Source: Bacteroidales bacterium (GTDB taxonomy: Bacteria > Bacteroidota > Bacteroidia > Bacteroidales > UBA12077). Taken from it: a stretch of DNA of 64,000 nucleotides. Positions 46,201 through 54,760 of this stretch are shown in pieces. The stretch lies in contig JAIORB010000139.1 of assembly GCA_021108325.1 (NCBI GenBank), positions 1-64,000 on the forward strand. The letters run 5' to 3'. A model generated the notes under the pieces. That model had not been told where the DNA came from, made no database searches, and saw nothing but the letters and a program-made list of their open reading frames with translations. Position 1 is the first letter of the stretch. Every line of letters starts with the position of its first letter. The position numbers were made by a program, and so were the translations under genes.

Positions 46201-46702
46201 CTCAGAAAGAACTATGGGTAATGGTAAATTGAATAACATAAAAGATGTTATTTTTATTATGCCTGATAAATTTGACAATACTCAGACAATTGAGATGAAG
46301 GATGAAATTGATGCCTTAAACCAAAAAATGCAGGAAGCAGGGAAGCAATATGTATTAATTGGACCGGGACGCTGGGGAACCAGGGATAGATTTATTGGAG
46401 TGCCGGTTGCATGGCCACAAATTTCGAATGCTAAAATAATAGTAGAAATGAGTTTAGATGATTTTGCTTTAGATGCATCCTTAGGCTCTCATTTTTTTCA
46501 CAACGTAACATCTATGAATGTCGGGTATTTTTCTGTTAATCATAAATCAATAAAAGATAGAATTTCATGGGATATTTTAAATAAGCAAAAAGTAATTAAC
46601 GAAACAAAGCACTTTAAACATATTGAGTTTGAAAAACCACTGATTATTACGATGGATGGTCGTAAAAGATTTTCTGCTATTACCTGGACAAATGATAATT
46701 AA
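43235..46702 (+). CDS. GAF-like / tandem receiver / PEP-synthase-type ATP-grasp protein
   Basis: The 1155-aa cytoplasmic protein is of unusual architecture. Residues ~20-145 look GAF-like; ~190-325 form a receiver-like domain without a phosphorylatable Asp (DLVILMMG); ~338-490 form a second receiver with VEDS, the acceptor Asp in VISDVCFP near 412, and Lys in FINKNS. From ~595 comes a pyruvate-phosphate-dikinase N-terminal ATP-grasp domain (GGKGRGLAF near 604, AVRSSSLFEDS near 697, GPGRWGTRD near 1042). The phosphohistidine swivel and PEP-binding barrel of true PEP synthase are absent, so the phosphoryl acceptor is unknown. Its tandem paralogue follows 13 bp later. Domain calls are from motifs; function is unproved. 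Confidence 0.8.
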   Translation: MADQTNKNNDLNRLLAESKERLKELACINETTIIIKEGKSVEETLQKIALQLPKAWQYPEYTVARILFGGNEYRSPGFEETDWSQKQTFQSIDGEEGTIEIYYTKELPRMFEGPFLKEEINLISNLSNLILGFINSIKAKDIIWKQDKKKEQKKATDESSVKILNSRQLLQKFLNKHNADRDLLHDLMPFKVKEILLIANLYDAYSIEKEGRFSEHILGEYHQLNLTSLPRVTGVSNEDEALEAIENKHFDLVILMMGVDKKTPLNIASALKNKYPYIPTFLLLNSSSDLAVLEEAKRDLSGIDKIFIWNGDSKVFFAMVKLIEDMVNVENDTKLGLTRVILLVEDSPKYYSRYLPMLYKIIMEQTQRLIEDVNTDDLYKVLKMRARPKIILAHTYEEAMDIFNKYRDYFLCVISDVCFPKNNELYDSAGFEFIKFVKKNVLNLPTVLQSSNPENAKKSYELKSNFINKNSESLLQDLKSFINYHLGFGHFVYRDNQGRQIAVAKSMAEFESFLKTVPEDSLVYHAVKNQFSLWLMARGEIQIAKIINPLHIKDFESPKQLRDFLINILRLYRNEQDKGKIVNFSEAAVQEENNIVSLAPGALGGKGRGLAFVNTLIYNFKFKELLPLINVRTPKTSLIGTEEFDIFIESNHLGEKIHEITDYQELRKVFIEGTLSYSLKKKLKVFLKLITKPIAVRSSSLFEDSITQPFSGIFETYLLPNNHHEFEERMKQLMNAIKLVFASIYSKNARNYFKAIDYKVEEEKMAVVLQEVVGNQFDKYYYPHISGTAQSHNFYPVAHMKPDEGFAVAALGLGQYVVEGEKAFRFSPSYPNLEIISTKDLYKGSQVHFYAVNLAKENIDLLEGEDAGLIRLDIDESEKHGTLKHLVSVYDPENDRVSPGLDSYGPRIINFANVLKYEYIPLAKTINVILDVVKEALGSPVEIEFAVDLTKDKNGLASFYLLQIKPLVCNEDDYKVDIEKIDKDHLVLYSERTMGNGKLNNIKDVIFIMPDKFDNTQTIEMKDEIDALNQKMQEAGKQYVLIGPGRWGTRDRFIGVPVAWPQISNAKIIVEMSLDDFALDASLGSHFFHNVTSMNVGYFSVNHKSIKDRISWDILNKQKVINETKHFKHIEFEKPLIITMDGRKRFSAITWTNDN

Positions 46703-46715
46703 TATTTGAAATATT

Positions 46716-49697
46716 ATGAGTTTTTATACCAATCAGCAAGATAATTTAAGGTTAGATTTTAACGATACTTCTTTTAGCCTGTTAATGCAGAAAAGGATTC
46801 ATAAAGTATTGCTTATTTCAAGCAACTACGATTCTTTCATGTTGGAAGAAGATGGACGAGTTGATGAGCAAATCTTTAACGAATATGTAGGTTTAAACCT
46901 TAGGTATCCGCCAATATTTGTTATGGCTAATTCTTCAGAAGAAGCGTATGAGATTCTTAAGAATGATAACATCGATCTTGTAATTAGCATGCTAAGAATT
47001 GGTGATACCGATACTTTTACGTTTGCAAATCAAATCAAATCGATTTATCCTGCTATTCCAATCATTGTTCTTACTAATTTTTCCCGTGAAGTAACTATGC
47101 GACTTGAGAAAGAGGACTTAAGTGCTATAGATTATGTTTTTTGCTGGTTGGGGAATGCTGATATTTTACTGGCAATTATTAAGCTGATTGAAGACAGAAT
47201 GAATGTTCAATATGATGTTGAAGTTGTTGGGGTTCAAACAATACTTCTTGTTGAAGACTCTATTCGTTATATTTCAACGTATCTCCCAAATATTTATAAG
47301 TTAATATTTAAGCAGTCAAAAGAATATATGCGCGAAGCACTTAACGAACACCAGAGAATGCTTCGCATGCGTGGCCGTCCGAAAATTCTTTTAGCAACAA
47401 ATTATGAGCAGGCTATGGAATTATATGAGAAATACAAGCATAATATGCTTGGAATTATTTCTGATATTACATATCCAAGAAAGGGAGTAAAGGATAAATT
47501 GGCAGGAATTAAACTTTGTAAAAAAGTTAAAGAAGATGATGAGTTTATGCCTCTTCTTTTACAGTCATCAGATATGAATAATAAAAAATATGCTGATGAA
47601 TTAGGAGTTGGGTTTATCCATAAATATTCAAAAACACTTTCAATAGAACTGCGGAATTATATTATTAAGCAGTTTGCTTTTGGCGAATTTATTTTTCGTG
47701 ATCCTGAAACTTTAAAAGATATTGGGCGTGCTTCAGATTTGCAAACATTACAACACATGATTCTTACCATTCCGGATAAATCGCTTGAGTACCATGCCAG
47801 TAGAAACGATTTGTCGAAATGGCTGAATGCCAGGGCTGTTTTTCCAATAGCACAATTGTTTAAATATATTCCCGTAAGTGATTTTAAAAATATAACTGAA
47901 GTAAGAACATATATATACAGGTCAATTTCCAGTTATCGAATGAGTAAGGGGAGAGGAGTTATTGCAAAATTCGATAAAAGCAGTTTCGACGAATATTTAA
48001 TTTTTTCAAGAATTGGAGATGGTTCTATCGGAGGTAAAGCACGAGGATTAGCATTTGTAAATTCTATCATAAAGAAAAATAGAATTTTCAATAAATTCGA
48101 GAACATTATTATAACCATTCCACGTACCGTTGTTCTTAGTACAGATGTTTTTGATGATTTTATGGAAGAAAACGATTTGTATAAAATCGGGATGTCCGAC
48201 AAAAGCGATGAAGATATCTTAGATCAATTTATTCAGGCAGAATTACCCAGCCGTGTTTATCAGGATTTATATGCATTTATTTCAGTCATTAAGAATCCGA
48301 TTGCTATCAGATCATCGTCAAAACTGGAAGATTCGCATTATCAGCCATTTGCAGGAATTTATTCTACATATATGATTCCTAAGACAACAAACAGCACTTT
48401 AATGATTAAAATGCTTTCAGATGCTATAAAATGTGTTTATGCTTCGGTGTATTTTAAATCTAGTAAAGCTTACATGGCTGCAACATCAAATGTTATTGAT
48501 GAGGAAAAAATGGGAATCGTATTACAGGAAGTTTGCGGGAAACAGTTTGGAAATAAATTTTATCCGACAATTTCCGGAGTAGCGCGATCCATAAATTTTT
48601 ATCCTATTGAACCTGAGAAACCGGAAGACGGAATAGTGAATATAGCCTATGGTTTGGGAAAACAAATTGTTGATGGTGGAATTTCACTGCGGTTTTCTCC
48701 AAAACATCCTAAAAAGATTTTGCAATTATCATCTCCTGATATGGCTCTTAAGGGTACTCAAAAATATTTCTACGCCTTGGATATGTGTCCTACCAAATTT
48801 CATCCTTCTACTAATGATGGCATAAACTTAGTAAAAAGCGAAATTAAAACGGCAGAAAAAGATTCGTCATTTCGTTTTGCTGCGTCAACATATGATTTTC
48901 AGAATAATGTTATACGTGATGGTACACTATACGATGGTAAAAGGGTAGTAACTTTTGCTAATGTACTTAAATATGAAGCCTTTCCTTTGGCAGAAATTTT
49001 ACAAACTCTGCTCGAAGTTGGCCAAAAAGAAATGAATAATCCTATAGAAATTGAATTTGCAGTTGATTTAAATGTTGAAAAAGGTGAGCCTTATGTGTTT
49101 AATTTTCTACAAATTCGACCTATTGTTGAAAATGATCAATCAGCTGATTTTGACATGGATGAAGTTGCTCAGGAAGATACTATAATCTATTGTGAATCGG
49201 CTTTAGGTAATGGTGTAATTGATAATATTTATGATTTTGTGTATATAAAACCGGAAGCATTTAATTCTTTGGATAGTGAAAAGATTGCTGCAGAAATGGG
49301 TAAATTAAATGAAAAATTTATTGATGAGAAGCGAAATTACGTTCTTGTCGGGCCTGGCAGATGGGGTTCGGCTGATCCGAATTTAGGAATTCCGGTAAAA
49401 TGGGCGCATATTTCACAAGCAAGAGTTATTGTTGAATCAGGACTTGAGAATTTTAGAATTGATCCTAGTCAGGGTACACATTTCTTCCAAAATCTGACCT
49501 CTTTCCGTGTTGGGTATTTTACTATTAATCCATACATAAATGATGGCTTTTATGATTTAGATTTTCTGGAAAAACATAAACCACATTTCGAAAATCAGTA
49601 TATACGACATATTCGTTTTGATAACTCTATTCAGGTTCAAATTGATGGTAAAAACAAGAAAGGTGTTATTTTAAAACCTAAAGAGAATAATAGTTAA
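46716..49697 (+). CDS. Tandem receiver / PEP-synthase-type ATP-grasp protein
   Basis: This 993-aa paralogue of the preceding gene lacks the GAF-like N-terminus. A first receiver-like domain (~28-160) again lacks the acceptor Asp (DLVISML). The second (~173-325) is canonical: VEDS near 178, Asp in IISDITYP near 249, Lys in FIHKYS. The ATP-grasp domain runs from ~430 (GGKARGLAF near 438, IRSSSKLEDS near 530, GPGRWGSAD near 878). No central or C-terminal PEP-synthase domains exist. The two proteins are likely subunits of one complex, since they are consecutive and share architecture. gdhA follows after 153 bp, behind its own promoter. Confidence 0.8.
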   Translation: MSFYTNQQDNLRLDFNDTSFSLLMQKRIHKVLLISSNYDSFMLEEDGRVDEQIFNEYVGLNLRYPPIFVMANSSEEAYEILKNDNIDLVISMLRIGDTDTFTFANQIKSIYPAIPIIVLTNFSREVTMRLEKEDLSAIDYVFCWLGNADILLAIIKLIEDRMNVQYDVEVVGVQTILLVEDSIRYISTYLPNIYKLIFKQSKEYMREALNEHQRMLRMRGRPKILLATNYEQAMELYEKYKHNMLGIISDITYPRKGVKDKLAGIKLCKKVKEDDEFMPLLLQSSDMNNKKYADELGVGFIHKYSKTLSIELRNYIIKQFAFGEFIFRDPETLKDIGRASDLQTLQHMILTIPDKSLEYHASRNDLSKWLNARAVFPIAQLFKYIPVSDFKNITEVRTYIYRSISSYRMSKGRGVIAKFDKSSFDEYLIFSRIGDGSIGGKARGLAFVNSIIKKNRIFNKFENIIITIPRTVVLSTDVFDDFMEENDLYKIGMSDKSDEDILDQFIQAELPSRVYQDLYAFISVIKNPIAIRSSSKLEDSHYQPFAGIYSTYMIPKTTNSTLMIKMLSDAIKCVYASVYFKSSKAYMAATSNVIDEEKMGIVLQEVCGKQFGNKFYPTISGVARSINFYPIEPEKPEDGIVNIAYGLGKQIVDGGISLRFSPKHPKKILQLSSPDMALKGTQKYFYALDMCPTKFHPSTNDGINLVKSEIKTAEKDSSFRFAASTYDFQNNVIRDGTLYDGKRVVTFANVLKYEAFPLAEILQTLLEVGQKEMNNPIEIEFAVDLNVEKGEPYVFNFLQIRPIVENDQSADFDMDEVAQEDTIIYCESALGNGVIDNIYDFVYIKPEAFNSLDSEKIAAEMGKLNEKFIDEKRNYVLVGPGRWGSADPNLGIPVKWAHISQARVIVESGLENFRIDPSQGTHFFQNLTSFRVGYFTINPYINDGFYDLDFLEKHKPHFENQYIRHIRFDNSIQVQIDGKNKKGVILKPKENNS

Positions 49698-49759
49698 AAC
49701 TTTGTTTTACAGATGCTTTTTAGTGATAAAAATCATGTCAAACTGTGTTGTATAATATC

Positions 49760-49789
49760 TTGAAAATGTAAAAATAAGATATACATTTG
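49760..49789 (+). promoter_or_regulatory. Consensus Bacteroidota promoter for gdhA
   Basis: TTG at 49760-49762, exactly 19 bases, then TACATTTG at 49782-49789: a full match to TTG-N19-TAnnTTTG. The leader to the ATG at 49851 would be about 55 bases. Confidence 0.7.
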
Positions 49790-49850
49790 CATTGTTATTT
49801 AATTAACAACGCCTTGTTTTTTTAATGTATTTAATTAATAATTTGATATT

Positions 49851-51188
49851 ATGAACGTAGATAAATTAATGCTTCAGCTTGAGCAAAAACATCCGGGAGA
49901 GGTTGAGTATCTTCAAGCTGTTAGAGAAGTTTTAGAATCAATCGAGGAGATTTATAATCAAAATCCTCAATTCGAAGCAGCAGGTATTATTGAAAGAATT
50001 GTTGAGCCGGACCGTATCTTAACTTTTAAGGTGCCTTGGGTAGGCGATGATGGTAAAGTAAATGTTAACTTAGCTTACCGTGTTCAGTTTAATAATGCCA
50101 TTGGACCTTACAAAGGAGGTTTACGTTTTCACCCTAGTGTAAACTTAAGCGGATTAAAATTTTTAGGATTCGAACAAATTTTCAAAAACTCACTTACCAC
50201 ACTTCCAATGGGTGGAGGTAAAGGTGGTTCTGATTTTGATCCAAAAGGCAAATCAGATGCTGAAGTAATGCGTTTCTGCCAGGGTTTCATGATGGAATTG
50301 TGGAAAATGATAGGTCCGGAAACAGATATTCCTGCAGGAGATATCGGAGTAGGTGGTCGTGAGATTGGTTTCTTATACGGAATGTACAGAAAACTGGCAA
50401 AAGAAAATACAGGAGTATTAACCGGAAAAGGCCGTAACTGGGGAGGAAGTTTAATTCGCCCTGAAGCTACAGGTTTTGGTAATGTATACTTTGCAAAAGA
50501 GATGTTAGCAACCAAAGGTGAATCCTTCGAAGGAAAGACAGTTGCTATATCAGGATTTGGGAATGTTTCCTGGGGAGCAGCATTAAAAGCGACAGAATTA
50601 GGAGCAAAAGTTGTAACAATTTCAGGACCTGACGGATATATTTATGATTCGGAAGGAATTTCAGGCAAAAAAATCGAATATATGTTAGAGCTTCGTGCTT
50701 CAAATAATGATATTGTTAAGCCTTATTCATACGAGTTTGAAAGTGGACAGTTTCACGAAGGTAAAAGACCATGGGAACAAAAAGTTGACATCGCTCTTCC
50801 ATGTGCAATTCAAAACGAATTGAATAAAGAAGATGCAGAGTCATTAGTAAAAAATGGATGTATTTGTGTTTCAGAAGGAGCCAACATGCCATGTACACCT
50901 GAGGCAATAGAAGTTATACAGAAAAATAAATTATTATATGGTCCCGGGAAAGCAGCTAATGCAGGAGGTGTTTCAACATCAGGATTGGAGATGTCACAAA
51001 ACTCAATGAAATTAAGCTGGACAAGAGAAGAAGTTGATACAAAATTACATCAAATAATGCGTGATATTCACGAAGCTTGTGTTAAATATGGAACAGAAGC
51101 TGACGGACATGTTGATTACGTTAAAGGAGCAAATATTGCAGGTTTCTTAAAAGTAGCCAATGCAATGTTAGATCAGGGAGTTATTTAA
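49851..51188 (+). CDS. gdhA: Glutamate dehydrogenase (NADP-type)
   Basis: The 445-aa hexameric enzyme aminates 2-oxoglutarate to glutamate in ammonium assimilation. Visible: PYKGGLRFHPSVNLSGLKFL near residue 84, the catalytic Lys in MGGGKGGSDFDPKGKS near 125, GREIGFLYG, the nucleotide-binding AISGFGNVSWGAA near 230, and the ANAGGVSTSGLEMSQN segment near 370. Length and motifs fit the NADP-specific S50-I type. It has its own strong promoter and terminator, so it is a single-gene unit. Confidence 0.96.
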   Translation: MNVDKLMLQLEQKHPGEVEYLQAVREVLESIEEIYNQNPQFEAAGIIERIVEPDRILTFKVPWVGDDGKVNVNLAYRVQFNNAIGPYKGGLRFHPSVNLSGLKFLGFEQIFKNSLTTLPMGGGKGGSDFDPKGKSDAEVMRFCQGFMMELWKMIGPETDIPAGDIGVGGREIGFLYGMYRKLAKENTGVLTGKGRNWGGSLIRPEATGFGNVYFAKEMLATKGESFEGKTVAISGFGNVSWGAALKATELGAKVVTISGPDGYIYDSEGISGKKIEYMLELRASNNDIVKPYSYEFESGQFHEGKRPWEQKVDIALPCAIQNELNKEDAESLVKNGCICVSEGANMPCTPEAIEVIQKNKLLYGPGKAANAGGVSTSGLEMSQNSMKLSWTREEVDTKLHQIMRDIHEACVKYGTEADGHVDYVKGANIAGFLKVANAMLDQGVI

Positions 51189-51211
51189 TATTATATAACT
51201 TATAGTTTTAG

Positions 51212-51231
51212 CCTGCCTGTCGGCAGACAGG
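51212..51231. repeat. CCTGCCTGTC-type palindromic repeat
   Basis: CCTGCCTGTC and GGCAGACAGG pair with two G-T wobbles. Related to the repeat at 42891-42909; sits between gdhA and its terminator. Confidence 0.6.
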
Positions 51232-51247
51232 TTTGTAATTTATGGTT

Positions 51248-51272
51248 AAGGGAGCGTGAGCTCCCTTTTTTT
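51248..51272 (+). terminator. Terminator after gdhA
   Basis: GGGAGC (51250-51255), loop GTGA, GCTCCC (51260-51265), then seven T; flanking AA adds to the stem. Confidence 0.85.
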
Positions 51273-51377
51273 ATGTCTTATTGTCATGTGTTATAAAAGT
51301 CCAATCTAAACATTTACATATTGACAGATGTTTATATCTTGGTACATTAATTGTAAACCTAAATCAAAATAAATTAT

Positions 51378-51602
51378 ATGAGAGATTTTATTACAAAACA
51401 CAAATTTGGATTGTTGTTAATAATACCTGGTATATTGGCAGGGTATTTATATTGGAAATATGTAGGCTGCACGAGTGGTACATGTGCTATTACATCAAGC
51501 TGGCATACAATGGTTTTGTTTGGTGGTTTAATAGGTTTTTTCCTGGGCGACAGTATCGATGATATTATTAAAAAGCGAAAGAAAAAAGAAGAAAAAAATT
51601 AA
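51378..51602 (+). CDS. Small membrane protein, DUF6132-like
   Basis: The 74-aa protein has two hydrophobic helices (about residues 10-26 and 43-60), with the conserved loop GCTSGTCAITSSW between them and a very basic C-terminus (KKRKKKEEKN). The pattern matches DUF6132, known from Bacteroidota, of unknown function. The two Cys of the loop could bind metal or form a disulfide. The next gene, a thioredoxin-fold lipoprotein, starts 29 bp downstream, suggesting a redox partnership. An overlapping 93-codon frame in another phase (51281-51562) is not credible. Confidence 0.8.
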   Translation: MRDFITKHKFGLLLIIPGILAGYLYWKYVGCTSGTCAITSSWHTMVLFGGLIGFFLGDSIDDIIKKRKKKEEKN

Positions 51603-51631
51603 TATTGGTAAATTCTTAAAATCAAATAAAA

Positions 51632-52144
51632 ATGAAAAAATTATTATTAGTAATGTTAGTTGCTTCAGTTGGTTTTACTCAAGCATGTCAGAGCAATGTT
51701 AATGCATCGGAAGATAAAAATGAGGATGAAACAGTTGTAATAAACAAATCTTCCAAAACTAATGGAAAAGCAACTATTACTCTTACAAAAGAAGAGTTCA
51801 AGAAAAAAGTGATGAATTACGAGGTAAATAAAGAATGGAAGTTCGAGGGAGATTTACCATGTATCGTTGACTTTTATGCTGATTGGTGTGGACCATGTAA
51901 AATAGCATCTCCTATACTTGAAGAAATTGCTCAGGAATATAAGGGCAAAATAAATGTTTATAAAGTAGATACTCAGAAAGATCCTGAGTTGGCTTCTGTA
52001 TTTGGAGTACGAGGGATTCCCGCATTTTTATATTGTCCAAAAGAAGGTGACCCAAGGATGAGTTCTGGAATAGGAAGGACAAAAGAGGAAACCAAAGAAA
52101 TGTTTAGAAAAGCGATTGAAGATATTTTATTAAATAACAATTAG
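51632..52144 (+). CDS. Thioredoxin-fold lipoprotein
   Basis: The 170-aa exported protein has the signal MKKLLLVMLVASVGFTQAC, with a lipobox ending at Cys19, a polar linker, then a thioredoxin domain at about residues 70-165. The active site WCGPCK is near residue 89, and the cis-proline is in RGIPAFLY near 130. It probably reduces disulfides at the periplasmic face. It lies directly behind the DUF6132-like gene and ends near the convergent terminator shared with the histidine kinase. Confidence 0.9.
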   Translation: MKKLLLVMLVASVGFTQACQSNVNASEDKNEDETVVINKSSKTNGKATITLTKEEFKKKVMNYEVNKEWKFEGDLPCIVDFYADWCGPCKIASPILEEIAQEYKGKINVYKVDTQKDPELASVFGVRGIPAFLYCPKEGDPRMSSGIGRTKEETKEMFRKAIEDILLNNN

Positions 52145-52188
52145 GATTTTTTCTGACAATTGTTTCATATAGTTAATTGTTGCACTTT

Positions 52189-52219
52189 AAAACCGGATCT
52201 TTTAAAAGGATTCGGTTTT
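52189..52219. terminator. Bidirectional terminator between thioredoxin and histidine kinase genes
   Basis: AAAACCGGATC-type left arm (from 52189) pairs with GATTCGGTTTT-type right arm (to 52219), with one wobble. A tracts and T tracts flank the stem on both sides. Confidence 0.7.
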
Positions 52220-53990
52220 ATTCTATTTTAGGTAAAGAAAATAGAAATTCAATTCCTTCTTCCTCCTTATTTTTCACACTAATTTCTCCTTTGTGCAAAG
52301 CAATAGCATTTTTAACAATTGCTAATCCTAAACCTGTACCACCTAATTTCCTTGATCTGTCGGAGTCAATTCTATAGAATCTTTCAAAAATCCTTGATAA
52401 ATGTTTATCAGGAATACCTATGCCATTATCTGATAAAGAAAAGTAATAAAAACAATCATCTTCACGATATATCTGAATCTTTATTTTACAATTTGCGCCA
52501 GCGTAGTTAATAGAATTTTCCAATAAATTCCTAAAAACAGATAACACTAAGGATCGATTACCGTTAACCATTATATCTTCATCTATCAATAACTCTACTT
52601 TCATATTTTTTTTGGAAAGCTTATTTTGAAAGTCGTCTAAAACATCATCAATTATTTCATTAACATTCAAATCCAAAAATGCAAAGAAGTCACCGGCTTC
52701 CTCAATTTTACTAAGAATTACAATGTCGTTAAGCAAATCTGTTAATCTGTTTGCTTGTGCATCAGCTCTTTCAATAAAACGCCTTTGTTGTTTAGATTCC
52801 ATATCCGGCTCATTAATTATTGTTTCCAGATAACCCTTAATGGAAGTGATTGGCGTTTTTAGTTCATGAGAAATATTGGATGTCATTTGTTGTTTAATGA
52901 TTCTGCTTTTTTCAAGTTTTGTAATATTCATTATCATAATTTCAAAACTTCTATCATTAAAAATAATACATTGTATTTTAAAATATTTTCCACTTTTGTT
53001 AATTGAAATTTCTTTACCGGGCAAATTGTCAAAAAGATCTAATGTATTTTCCTTTATTGATTTATCAATAAAATCTATTATCGGATTAAATTCAGGAATA
53101 GTAAAAAAATCTTCTACAGAAACGGAGAGTTTATTTGAAATAATATTTAAATACTGAATGAAATGGTTATTTGTAAGGATTTTCGTTTTTTTATTTGAAA
53201 AAAAAGCAACACCTTCATTTAGAACATACAGATGGTTGAATAACTTTTCTTTTTCAAGTGCTAATGAATCTTTTGTTTTTATCAGATTATCGTACATCTG
53301 TATTATTTCATTACCAATTATTCCTAATTCGTCTTTTGGGAAATTCTGCTTAGTATCGAAATCTTCATCACGTCTTACCTTAATAACGAAATCTTTTAAT
53401 TTTGTAATTGACTCGGCAAATTTCCGGGTAATAAAATCTAAAATAATCCAAATTGAAAGGAATATTATAGCAATAAATAAAAGGAAAATATGCTCAGCAC
53501 GTAAAAAATCCTTAACCTCAATATTATAAATTACCGCCACCCTAATAAAATATTCTCCGAAATACCGTGAGTAATAATAATATTCTTTGCCTGTGGTAGA
53601 TGATTTTCGAATACTTGTACCAAAATTTTTATATAGAGATTCCTGTACTTCAGGCCTGTAAAAATGATTTTCCATTAATGTAAAATCATCCACAAAATTA
53701 TCGTAAAGTACCAAGCCATGCGAGTTAATTATTGTAATGCGAACATCTGGTTGAGGTAGTATTTTTGATAAAGAGTCAAGTAATAGAAAATCATTATTCT
53801 CAGATAGTGAGTTATAGGAAATAAAATTCTGTATTGTTTGTGTAATGTTTTTCAAAGTATTGTCAAGTTGATTAACACGATATTTCTTTTCTCTTGAAAA
53901 TTGAAAAACAATAATAATTAAAGTAAATGCAAGAAATACTGAAAAAATATAGACAAAAAGTCTTCTGCGGAAAGAAATTATTTTAAACAT
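52218..53990 (-). CDS. Sensor histidine kinase (PhoR-like)
   Basis: The 590-aa membrane kinase has TM1 at about residues 12-30, a periplasmic sensor at ~31-165, TM2 at ~166-187, a HAMP-like linker, a PAS-like domain at ~260-350, then HisKA with the phospho-acceptor His in SHELKTPITSIKGY near residue 375. HATPase_c follows (NLLENSINYA, DNGIGIP, GGTGLGLAIVK). The order TM-sensor-TM-HAMP-PAS-HisKA matches PhoR-like kinases. No response regulator lies beside it in this window, so the partner is elsewhere. Signal unknown. Confidence 0.92.
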   Translation of the reverse strand: MFKIISFRRRLFVYIFSVFLAFTLIIIVFQFSREKKYRVNQLDNTLKNITQTIQNFISYNSLSENNDFLLLDSLSKILPQPDVRITIINSHGLVLYDNFVDDFTLMENHFYRPEVQESLYKNFGTSIRKSSTTGKEYYYYSRYFGEYFIRVAVIYNIEVKDFLRAEHIFLLFIAIIFLSIWIILDFITRKFAESITKLKDFVIKVRRDEDFDTKQNFPKDELGIIGNEIIQMYDNLIKTKDSLALEKEKLFNHLYVLNEGVAFFSNKKTKILTNNHFIQYLNIISNKLSVSVEDFFTIPEFNPIIDFIDKSIKENTLDLFDNLPGKEISINKSGKYFKIQCIIFNDRSFEIMIMNITKLEKSRIIKQQMTSNISHELKTPITSIKGYLETIINEPDMESKQQRRFIERADAQANRLTDLLNDIVILSKIEEAGDFFAFLDLNVNEIIDDVLDDFQNKLSKKNMKVELLIDEDIMVNGNRSLVLSVFRNLLENSINYAGANCKIKIQIYREDDCFYYFSLSDNGIGIPDKHLSRIFERFYRIDSDRSRKLGGTGLGLAIVKNAIALHKGEISVKNKEEEGIEFLFSLPKIE

Positions 53991-54143
53991 CTAATAGCAG
54001 TTTTATTTATAGAGATTTAGTTGTAAAACTGTGTAAACTTAGCGAAAGTTAAAGAATAATTGTACGGAATATTATGCAGAAGGGTAAAATTAACAATTAT
54101 TTAACCTTAAAAGCAGTTAGAAAATAACTATCTAATTAACCTT

Positions 54144-54623
54144 TTAAAATCGATGAATATAACCAACTTGAATAATTACCCAATATGGTGTTGAGCTAAA
54201 GTCGCCCCGAATTACATGAATTATTTTGCATACACCTGCTTCTACGAAAAAATCTTTATAATAAAAATCATATACCGGTCCTAAATAATAATAATCACAA
54301 CCACGATCCTGAGACTTCCCAATGGCAGCACCTAAACAGTGTCGTTTTGCAGTTTTTTCTGATATCTTTAATCCTATATTAAATTGGACTCCATTCGAAT
54401 TATAAGCTAAATACATTCCGGAAAGGCGAATTCCAAATGGGTCAATCCAATATCCACATAGAATATTTACATAAGCCGGCATACCACCAACTATTCCAGC
54501 TTCTAAAAATGAATTATTATGTATCTTTAAAGTATCATTTTCCGTTTGTGCGTGAGTGAAAAATGGAGATAAGTACAGTAAAAAGATGCTGAGAATCAGT
54601 AATAATTTTTGAATTTTTTCCAT
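54144..54623 (-). CDS. Exported protein of unknown function
   Basis: I do not recognise this 159-aa protein. It has a signal peptide (MEKIQKLLLILSIFLLYLSP, cleavage probably after HAQ) and a mature part of alternating strands rich in Gly and Tyr (GIVGGMPAYVNILCGYW, FGIRLSGMYLAYNSNG), as in small outer-membrane barrels. Three or four cysteines are scattered. It ends in VIIQVGYIHRF, an aromatic terminus consistent with barrel insertion. It is a single-gene unit on the minus strand between the histidine kinase and the DUF3857 genes. Confidence 0.6.
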   Translation of the reverse strand: MEKIQKLLLILSIFLLYLSPFFTHAQTENDTLKIHNNSFLEAGIVGGMPAYVNILCGYWIDPFGIRLSGMYLAYNSNGVQFNIGLKISEKTAKRHCLGAAIGKSQDRGCDYYYLGPVYDFYYKDFFVEAGVCKIIHVIRGDFSSTPYWVIIQVGYIHRF

Positions 54624-54703
54624 CTCTTGTATATTTAAGACAAAGTTACTGTCTCAAATATCATAAGTCAAATAGAAATACTTCATTTAAATTTCGTATA
54701 GGT

Positions 54704-54734
54704 TTTGGCGATGTATTATATTTTACTAATTTCA
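54704..54734 (+). promoter_or_regulatory. Likely promoter for the DUF3857 gene pair
   Basis: TTTG at 54704-54707, 19 bases, then TAATTTCA at 54727-54734 (two mismatches to TAnnTTTG). The ATG is at 54761. Confidence 0.4.
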
Positions 54735-54760
54735 TAGATTAAATTTAATTTTTAAAATAA

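Noticed and set aside
43235-49697. Calling the two ATP-grasp proteins phosphoenolpyruvate synthase (ppsA)
   Set aside because: The phosphohistidine and PEP-binding domains are missing, so they cannot carry out the PEP synthase reaction by themselves.
51281-51562. 93-codon frame overlapping the DUF6132-like gene in another phase
   Set aside because: Composition is unlike a protein and it conflicts with the well-supported 74-aa gene.
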